Shown piece by piece: positions 7,218-12,384 of a stretch of 12,384 bases of DNA. The stretch is taken from contig JAILOC010000137.1 of assembly GCA_024691045.1 (NCBI GenBank), positions 1 to 12,384 of the forward strand. Reading direction: 5' to 3'. Position 1 is the stretch's first letter. Each line of letters begins with the position of its first letter. The translations under genes were made by a program, and so were the position numbers. The notes below the pieces were generated by a model, which was given only the letters and a program-made list of their open reading frames with translations, was not told the DNA's origin and did not search any database. The DNA is from Lachnospiraceae bacterium. GTDB lineage: Bacteria > Bacillota_A > Clostridia > Lachnospirales > Lachnospiraceae.

Positions 7218-8510
7218 ATGGAACAGTACCTTATTCACGGTGGAAATTCACTGGTAGGAGAGGTTGAGATCGGCGGAGCGAAGAATGCTGCTCTTCCTAT
7301 ACTCGCCGCTTCTATTATGACCGACGAAACCGTTCATATAGACAATGTTCCCGATGTCCGTGACACAAACGTGCTCATGGATGCAATGGGAAGCATAGGC
7401 ATCATAATCAATAAAGAAAACCGTCACAGAGTCACCATCAATGCTGCAGGCATCAGTTCCACGGTGGTCTGTGATGAGAATATCAAGAAGATCAGAGCTT
7501 CTTATTATCTGATCGGTGCAATGCTTGGAAAGTACAAGCATGCCGAGGTCACTCTCCCCGGAGGATGTGATATCGGATGCCGTGCCATCGATCAGCATAT
7601 CAAAGGCTTTAGGGCACTCGGAGCCGAAGTTGTTCTCGAACACGGAATGATCAAAACAAGAGCCGAACATCTGACGGGCAGCCATATTTATATGGACGTC
7701 GTCAGCGTCGGTGCGACTATTAATATAATGCTTGCGGCTTCCATGGCCGAAGGCAAGACCATTATCGAGAACGCGGCCAAGGAGCCCCATGTCGTTGATG
7801 CCGCTAACTTCCTTAACTCCATGGGTGCCAACATCAAGGGTGCGGGTACCGATGTCATCCGTATCAAGGGTGTGCAGAAGCTCCACGGAAGTGATTATGC
7901 GATAGTTCCCGACCAGATCGAAGCAGGAACCTTTATGCTGGCTGCAGCCGCAACCAGAGGAGATATCACCGTTAAGAATGTAATTCCCAAGCACCTCGAG
8001 TCCATCACCGCTAAGCTTCTCGAGATCGGATGCGAGGTAATGGAACAGGGAGACCAGGTCAGGGTTGTATGTTCGAGACCTCTCAGACATACGCATATCA
8101 AGACCCTTCCCTATCCCGGCTTCCCCACCGATATGCAGCCTCAGATAACCGTAGTGCTCGGACTTTCCGAAGGAACCAGCATCGTTACCGAGAGCATATT
8201 TGAAAACAGATTCAAGTATGTTGATGAGCTGATAAGGATGGGAGCAAGCATCAAGGTAGAAGGCAATACCGCCATCATTGACGGAGTATCCAAATATACC
8301 GGAGCCGGAATCGCCGCACCCGACTTAAGAGCCGGAGCAGCCCTTGTACTTGCCGCACTGGCAGCGGAGGGAGAGAGCGTGGTCGACAATATCCGCTACA
8401 TCCAGAGAGGATACGAGGACTTCCATCTCAAGCTTAAGAATCTCGGTGCCGATATCAAGGTTGTCGACAGGGAAAATGATTACCGCGGCTTTAAGCTGAT
8501 GACCGGCTGA
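7218..8510 (+). CDS. murA: UDP-N-acetylglucosamine 1-carboxyvinyltransferase
   Basis: A 430-residue enzyme that transfers enolpyruvyl from phosphoenolpyruvate to UDP-GlcNAc, the first committed step of peptidoglycan synthesis, in the cytoplasm. Active-site residues can be placed from the E. coli enzyme: K22/N23 in GGAKNAALPIL, the nucleophile C117 in LPGGCDIG (E. coli C115), R122 in the following loop, D305 in YPGFPTDMQPQ, and R397 in IQRGYE. The Cys is the fosfomycin target, so the enzyme should be sensitive in principle. The loop reads GCDIGCRAID; many homologues have A/S then RP where this has C121 and R122-A123. Of the two Firmicute paralogues it looks closer to the MurZ/MurA2 type (DQHIKGF). 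AAGAGG at 7207-7212 sits five bases before the ATG. It has its own likely promoter. Confidence 0.95.
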   Translation: MEQYLIHGGNSLVGEVEIGGAKNAALPILAASIMTDETVHIDNVPDVRDTNVLMDAMGSIGIIINKENRHRVTINAAGISSTVVCDENIKKIRASYYLIGAMLGKYKHAEVTLPGGCDIGCRAIDQHIKGFRALGAEVVLEHGMIKTRAEHLTGSHIYMDVVSVGATINIMLAASMAEGKTIIENAAKEPHVVDAANFLNSMGANIKGAGTDVIRIKGVQKLHGSDYAIVPDQIEAGTFMLAAAATRGDITVKNVIPKHLESITAKLLEIGCEVMEQGDQVRVVCSRPLRHTHIKTLPYPGFPTDMQPQITVVLGLSEGTSIVTESIFENRFKYVDELIRMGASIKVEGNTAIIDGVSKYTGAGIAAPDLRAGAALVLAALAAEGESVVDNIRYIQRGYEDFHLKLKNLGADIKVVDRENDYRGFKLMTG

Positions 8511-8523
8511 GCGATAAAACATA

Positions 8524-8552
8524 TTGACAATGACCTGCGCTTATAGTAGGTT
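8524..8552 (+). promoter_or_regulatory. Candidate promoter of the SAM riboswitch-metK-glf unit
   Basis: A perfect -35 hexamer TTGACA lies at 8524-8529, just after murA. The -10 is ambiguous: TAGGTT at 8547-8552 has the right 17-base spacing but matches poorly, and TATAGT at 8542-8547 matches better but is only 12 bases away. A start shortly upstream of the riboswitch at 8572 would fit. Confidence 0.4.
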
Positions 8553-8571
8553 CATATATAAGTTAATAAGT

Positions 8572-8670
8572 CTCTTATTCAGAGTTGGCAGAGGTACATA
8601 GGACCGATGAAGCCACGGCAACCCCTTAACAGGAAGGTGCCTGCCTGAGCGATATTTCGAACAATAAGAG
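8572..8670 (+). ncRNA. SAM-I (S-box) riboswitch aptamer
   Basis: The closing stem P1 is a perfect 8-bp pair, CTCTTATT (8572-8579) with AATAAGAG (8663-8670). Inside, in the right order, are the SAM-I conserved AGAG-GGCAGAGG segment, the core GATGAAGCC and CGGCAACC, a CCTT-AAGG stem, and GGTGCCTGCCTGAGCGAT. In this class S-adenosylmethionine stabilises the aptamer and favours a downstream terminator, shutting off methionine or SAM genes. The terminator lies at 8693-8719 and metK follows, as expected. Confidence 0.95.
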
Positions 8671-8692
8671 GATGAATAGATATATTTTGAAT

Positions 8693-8719
8693 CCGCTTCT
8701 TGTTTGAAGCGGTTTTTTT
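8693..8719 (+). terminator. Riboswitch-controlled intrinsic terminator
   Basis: CCGCTTC (8693-8699) pairs with GAAGCGG (8706-8712) around a TTGTTT loop, followed by seven T. A competing antiterminator can be drawn: AACAA (8660-8664) with TTGTT (8700-8704) and GAGG (8668-8671) with CTTC (8696-8699, one G-T pair). It would use the 3' strand of P1, so SAM binding would free the terminator. The antiterminator pairing is my inference. Confidence 0.9.
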
Positions 8720-8778
8720 ATTGTCTGTCCTCTGACTTAACGAAGCAGTTGTGGACTATATGTCCGGAAAGGAACAAT

Positions 8779-9969
8779 ATGGAAAAAATACTTTTCACTT
8801 CCGAATCTGTAACGGAAGGACATCCCGACAAGATCTGTGACGCTGTTTCCGATGCGATCCTCGATGCAATGGTAGAGCAGGATCCCATGAGCCGTGTAGC
8901 ATGTGAGACCGCAACCTGTACAGGGTTCGTTCTCATCACCGGTGAGATCACGACCAAGGCAAATGTCGATATCCAGGCTATCGCAAGAAAGACCATTGTT
9001 GATATCGGATATGATTCATCCGAAAAGGGCTTCGACGGAAATACCTGTGCCGTGCTTGTTGCACTCGATAAGCAGTCTCCCGATATCGCCATGGGCGTCG
9101 ATAAGGCTCTCGAAGCAAGAGAGAACCAGATGAGCGACGAGCAGATCGAAGCTATCGGTGCCGGCGACCAGGGTATGATGTTCGGCTATGCAGTTAACGA
9201 AACTCCCGAGCTTATGCCTTACCCCATATCTCTTGCACATAAGCTTACAAGAAAGCTTACCGAAGTAAGAAAGAACGGAACCCTTCCTTATCTCAGGGCG
9301 GACGGAAAGAGCCAGGTATCTGTTGAGTATGATGCTGAAGGAAAGCCTGTAAGACTCGAAGCTGTCGTTCTTTCTACCCAGCACGACGACAAGGTTACCC
9401 AGGAGCAGATCCACGAGGATATCAAAAAGTATGTATTCGATCCCGTTCTTCCGGGGGAAATGATCGATGAGAATACCAAGTTCTTCATCAATCCCACCGG
9501 AAGATTCGTTATCGGCGGACCCAACGGTGATGCCGGACTTACCGGAAGAAAGATCATCGTTGACACCTACGGCGGATACGCACGTCACGGCGGCGGCGCA
9601 TTCTCCGGAAAGGACTGCACCAAGGTGGACAGAAGCGCAGCTTACGCTGCAAGATATGTGGCAAAGAATATCGTTGCGGCAGGCATTGCAGACAAGTGCG
9701 AGATCCAGCTTTCATATGCCATCGGCGTAGCACAGCCCACCTCCGTAATGGTAGATACATTCGGAACCGGCAGGATCGATGATGAGAAGCTTGTCGAGAT
9801 CGTAAGAGAGAATTTCGATCTTCGTCCCGCAGGAATCATCAAGATGCTCGATCTCAGAAGACCCATCTACAAGGCTACATCCGCTTACGGTCACTTCGGA
9901 CGCACCGATGTCGATCTTCCCTGGGAGAAGACCGATAAGGCGGAGTTTTTAAAGGGATATCTTAAATGA
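8779..9969 (+). CDS. metK: S-adenosylmethionine synthetase
   Basis: A 396-residue enzyme making S-adenosylmethionine from methionine and ATP. Signature motifs are present: GHPDK at 14-18, [12 protein letters not shown] at 127-138 and the phosphate-binding GGGAFSGKD at 271-279. Length is normal. The start is ATG at 8779, preceded by AAAGGA and aligning with the usual N-terminus ([18 protein letters not shown]). An upstream in-frame TTG at 8704 lies inside the terminator hairpin and would add 25 unrelated residues. Expression should fall when SAM is abundant, through the riboswitch and terminator upstream. The stop codon overlaps the glf start by 4 bases (ATGA), suggesting translational coupling. 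Confidence 0.97.
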   Translation: MEKILFTSESVTEGHPDKICDAVSDAILDAMVEQDPMSRVACETATCTGFVLITGEITTKANVDIQAIARKTIVDIGYDSSEKGFDGNTCAVLVALDKQSPDIAMGVDKALEARENQMSDEQIEAIGAGDQGMMFGYAVNETPELMPYPISLAHKLTRKLTEVRKNGTLPYLRADGKSQVSVEYDAEGKPVRLEAVVLSTQHDDKVTQEQIHEDIKKYVFDPVLPGEMIDENTKFFINPTGRFVIGGPNGDAGLTGRKIIVDTYGGYARHGGGAFSGKDCTKVDRSAAYAARYVAKNIVAAGIADKCEIQLSYAIGVAQPTSVMVDTFGTGRIDDEKLVEIVRENFDLRPAGIIKMLDLRRPIYKATSAYGHFGRTDVDLPWEKTDKAEFLKGYLK

Positions 9970-11069
9970 AATATGATTATCTGATAGTCGGAGCCGGCCT
10001 CTTCGGTGCGGTATTTGCTCATGAGGCTGCTTCCAAAGGAAAAAAATGTCTCGTGATCGACATGCGTGACCATATCGCGGGTAATATCTACACATCGGAA
10101 GAGCACGGGATCAACGTGCATAAATACGGTGCGCATATATTCCATACTTCCGATAAGAGGGTGTGGGACTATGTGAATGAGTTCGCAGAATTCAACAACT
10201 TCATCAACGCTCCCGTTGCAAAATACGGTGATGAACTTTACAATCTTCCGTTCAACATGAACACATTCAGTAAGATGTGGGGAATCCAGACACCGGAAGA
10301 AGCAAAGAAGATCATCGACGAGCAGAAGAAGGACGGCTTTAAGGAGAATCCCGAAAATCTGGAAGAGCAGGCCATATCGCTTGTCGGAAAAGATATCTAT
10401 GAGAAACTGATCAAAGGCTACACCCAGAAGCAATGGGGAAGAAAATGCACGGAGCTTCCGGCATTCATAATCAAAAGGCTTCCCGTTAGATTTACTTTTG
10501 ATAATAACTATTTCAATGACAGATATCAGGGAATACCGATCGGCGGTTATACGAAGCTTGTAGAGAACATGCTGAAGGGCGTGGATGTAAAGCTCGGTGT
10601 GGCATATAAGGACTTCATAAAGGAAGCGTCGGATGATACCTTCGATAAGGTGATCTACACAGGTCCCGTTGACGAGTACTTTGATTTCAAACTCGGAACG
10701 CTCGAATACAGATCGCTTCGTTTTGAAGAAGAGTATATGCCTGACTGTGATAACTTTCAGGGTAATGCCGCGGTCAATTACACATCCGCGGATGTGCCCT
10801 ATACCAGGATCATAGAGCATAAGCATTTCGAGTTCGGCGTAGGCGCCGGCACTGTCATAACGAGAGAATACCCGAGCGAGTGGAAGCCGGGTGACGAACC
10901 TTATTATCCGGTCAACAACGACAGGAACAATGCGCTGTATGAGCAGTACAAGGCACTTGCGGATGAAGAGAAGAATGTTATCTTCGGAGGAAGGCTCGGC
11001 GTATATAAGTACTTCGATATGGACAAGGTCATAGCATCTTCGCTTGAACTTGCCGAGAAAGAATTGTAA
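9966..11069 (+). CDS. glf: UDP-galactopyranose mutase
   Basis: A 367-residue FAD enzyme that interconverts UDP-galactopyranose and UDP-galactofuranose, the donor for galactofuranose in surface glycans. Visible features are the dinucleotide-binding GAGLFG (9-14), the conserved YGAHIFHT (54-61), QKQWG with W157 at the substrate site, RFTFDNNYF (175-183) and [14 protein letters not shown] (185-198), and [13 protein letters not shown] near the C-terminus. Length matches the bacterial family. The ATG overlaps the metK stop (ATGA), so translation is probably coupled and the gene likely lies under the same SAM riboswitch. No galactofuranosyltransferase or other glycan gene adjoins it here, which is unusual since glf often sits in polysaccharide clusters. 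Confidence 0.95.
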   Translation: MKYDYLIVGAGLFGAVFAHEAASKGKKCLVIDMRDHIAGNIYTSEEHGINVHKYGAHIFHTSDKRVWDYVNEFAEFNNFINAPVAKYGDELYNLPFNMNTFSKMWGIQTPEEAKKIIDEQKKDGFKENPENLEEQAISLVGKDIYEKLIKGYTQKQWGRKCTELPAFIIKRLPVRFTFDNNYFNDRYQGIPIGGYTKLVENMLKGVDVKLGVAYKDFIKEASDDTFDKVIYTGPVDEYFDFKLGTLEYRSLRFEEEYMPDCDNFQGNAAVNYTSADVPYTRIIEHKHFEFGVGAGTVITREYPSEWKPGDEPYYPVNNDRNNALYEQYKALADEEKNVIFGGRLGVYKYFDMDKVIASSLELAEKEL

Positions 11070-11115
11070 AACAGGGGGCGGCTTAAGCAGTTTCGCTGCT
11101 GTTTCAAAAAATTAT

Positions 11116-11143
11116 GCCCTGCGGGATTATCCGCAGGGCTTTT
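11116..11143. terminator. Bidirectional intrinsic terminator between glf and the FliD-like gene
   Basis: GCCCTGCGG (11116-11124) pairs perfectly with CCGCAGGGC (11131-11139) around GATTAT. On the plus strand TTTT follows at 11140-11143. On the minus strand a run of six T (the complement of 11106-11111) lies four bases after the stem. It therefore can stop both convergent genes. Confidence 0.88.
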
Positions 11144-11157
11144 GCTTTGGGTTTTCG

Positions 11158-12384
11158 TCAGCAGCTGAAGTTGAACATCATTCCGCTGTATATGCTGGAA
11201 GTGTAGGGCGATGAGAAATTGTGTCCCGGATTCTTGTAAGCGACCACCTTGCGGTTTACATACTGCATGGGATCGAGGGAAACCTGTGCGCTCTTTTTCA
11301 TCATTGAGTTCGAGAAGTCCTTGAGTGTGCTGAAGGTCTTTCCGATATCATTGCTTTCACCGGCTACGCTTCTGAGCTTGCTCTTATCGATGGAGAGAGA
11401 TCCGCCCGATTCGATGTTTATACCGAGCTCTCCGAGCGCATCCTTATATGCTCCGGTTATTCCGCTGAGTTCGTTGTCGAGAAGCCTTGTCTTGATTCCC
11501 TGTCCGGTGTAGGAGTTGACGGCCTTGAGGAATTCGTTGAAGCTTCCGATGAGCTGTCCTACGTTTTCTTCCACGGAATCGATATCGGCCTTTACGCTGA
11601 TGGTGGTGGGCTTTCCCTCCGGACTTACATCGTTCAGTGTGACTTCATACATCTTGCCGATCGTGAAGTGATTGGATGATGCATGCCTGTCTTCACCGTT
11701 TAATGCAAATATCGCATTGGTGGGATAGCTGCTTACTTTATCGAGTCCGAAATAATCAACGGATCCGGAAGCCTTGGAGGTCCTGTCATCACTGATGGAG
11801 AAGATGGTATTCTTGCCAAGAGAGATGCCGTTGGAATCGGATACTATCTTTATCGCAGTCTGTGGTCCGCTTTCCTGAATCGATGCGCTGAGACCGATTC
11901 CTGCGTTGTTGACAAGCCTTACAAGTCTCTGCTGGATGCTTCTGTTGGATTCACCGTCGGAAATGTGGAACTGGAACTCGTAGTTCATATCTCCTATTCC
12001 GACATCGAATGAATAATTATCCTCAGGAAGCGACACGGGAATATCCGAAAGGAACCTTCCTGTGTTTTCCTGTGGAGATGCAAGCTGCTTTACTTCGATA
12101 TCGAAGGACGGAACGGAATCATTATTGTTATCTCCGATGTAGTCAACCGATACCGTGTCAGTGTTCGTGGATGCGGCATGCTTTTTGTTGAAAGCACCGT
12201 CTTCTTCAAGACCTCCGACTTCCGCAAGAGAACTGCGCAATGCTCTGGCGGACTCTTTAAGTCCGATCGCACCGATCTTAGCCTCCTGATCATTTACAGG
12301 AAGATACCAGGGAGCATCTTTATTTGCTTTGACAATGGAATTATAAGTACTTCGAAGCTCACTCTTCTTGTGAGTGTCGTACTT
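11158..12384 (-). CDS. FliD-like flagellar protein, C-terminal part (5' end outside window)
   Basis: The minus-strand frame is open to the right edge, giving 408 in-window residues; the TTG at 12240 is internal. The edge residues (YDTHKKSELRSTYNSIV) continue the protein naturally. The middle, with YEFQFHISDGESNRSIQQRL then VRLVNNAGIGLSASI, resembles the filament-cap protein FliD (hook-associated protein 2). So does the later part: IGSFNEFLKAVNSY, then LSGITGAYKDALGELGINI and GGSLSIDKSKL. The last 40 residues (VAYKNPGHNF, then SIYSGMMFNFSC) are a tail that I recall in Lachnospiraceae FliD-like proteins and not in classical FliD. This implies a motile organism. Whether it is the true cap or a FliD-related paralogue cannot be told without the N-terminus. 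No other flagellar gene is in the window. Confidence 0.7.
   Translation of the reverse strand, partial: KYDTHKKSELRSTYNSIVKANKDAPWYLPVNDQEAKIGAIGLKESARALRSSLAEVGGLEEDGAFNKKHAASTNTDTVSVDYIGDNNNDSVPSFDIEVKQLASPQENTGRFLSDIPVSLPEDNYSFDVGIGDMNYEFQFHISDGESNRSIQQRLVRLVNNAGIGLSASIQESGPQTAIKIVSDSNGISLGKNTIFSISDDRTSKASGSVDYFGLDKVSSYPTNAIFALNGEDRHASSNHFTIGKMYEVTLNDVSPEGKPTTISVKADIDSVEENVGQLIGSFNEFLKAVNSYTGQGIKTRLLDNELSGITGAYKDALGELGINIESGGSLSIDKSKLRSVAGESNDIGKTFSTLKDFSNSMMKKSAQVSLDPMQYVNRKVVAYKNPGHNFSSPYTSSIYSGMMFNFSC

Noticed and set aside
7248..8096. Minus-strand open frame (282 codons) opposite murA
   Set aside because: It is antisense to a fully conserved murA, with no recognisable domain.
8704..8778. 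Upstream TTG start giving MetK 25 extra residues
   Set aside because: The TTG lies inside the terminator hairpin, the extra residues do not belong to the family, and the ATG at 8779 has a good ribosome binding site.
9891..10826. Long minus-strand open frame (311 codons) opposite glf
   Set aside because: It lies wholly antisense to clear metK and glf coding sequence, its translation resembles nothing, and no ribosome binding site supports it. Long antisense frames arise here from the codon bias of the real genes.
11069..11104. Small hairpin AGCAG/CTGCT just after glf
   Set aside because: Only five base pairs with no T run of its own; the strong bidirectional terminator at 11116-11143 explains termination.
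1..12384. Mobile elements, CRISPR arrays, tRNA or rRNA genes
   Set aside because: I looked for transposase-like proteins, regularly spaced direct repeats and tRNA/rRNA signatures and saw none.

Overview
The window looks like chromosomal DNA of a motile Clostridia-class Firmicute, most likely a Lachnospiraceae relative. The reasons are AGGAG-type ribosome binding sites, SAM-I riboswitch control of metK, a MurZ-like MurA, and a FliD-related protein of a type I associate with Lachnospiraceae. The genus cannot be fixed from sequence alone. Base composition is moderate, roughly half GC by eye. I see no insertion sequences, prophage, tRNA or rRNA genes, or CRISPR arrays.

Left part (1-3750): the 3' end of a glycogen phosphorylase gene, a hairpin, a full-length aconitase-superfamily hydratase of unknown substrate (E. 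coli YbhJ-like), and one base later a small SseB-domain protein. A strong hairpin terminator closes this block. An octamer matching a SigD (sigma-28) -10 element sits directly on the 5' edge of that terminator.

Middle part (3750-8520): a leader of about 140 nt that can fold into several short helices precedes a TTG-started protein with three Asp-rich calcium-loop motifs. Next comes a lipoprotein that resembles a catalytically decayed family 9 glycosidase, then a PlsC acyltransferase, then murA. An extended -10 type promoter can be proposed in front of the lipoprotein and another in front of murA. These genes serve the cell envelope: phospholipid synthesis, peptidoglycan synthesis and a surface-anchored protein.

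Right part (8520-12384): a SAM-I riboswitch with its own intrinsic terminator precedes metK. metK overlaps glf (UDP-galactopyranose mutase) by 4 nt, so glf probably shares the SAM control. A bidirectional terminator separates glf from a convergent minus-strand gene for a FliD-like flagellar protein, which runs off the right edge.

I did not find a clearly new biological system. The best leads are the degenerate GH9-like lipoprotein, the apparent SAM control of glf, the sigma-28-like promoter embedded in a terminator upstream of the calcium-loop protein, and the structured leader behind it.
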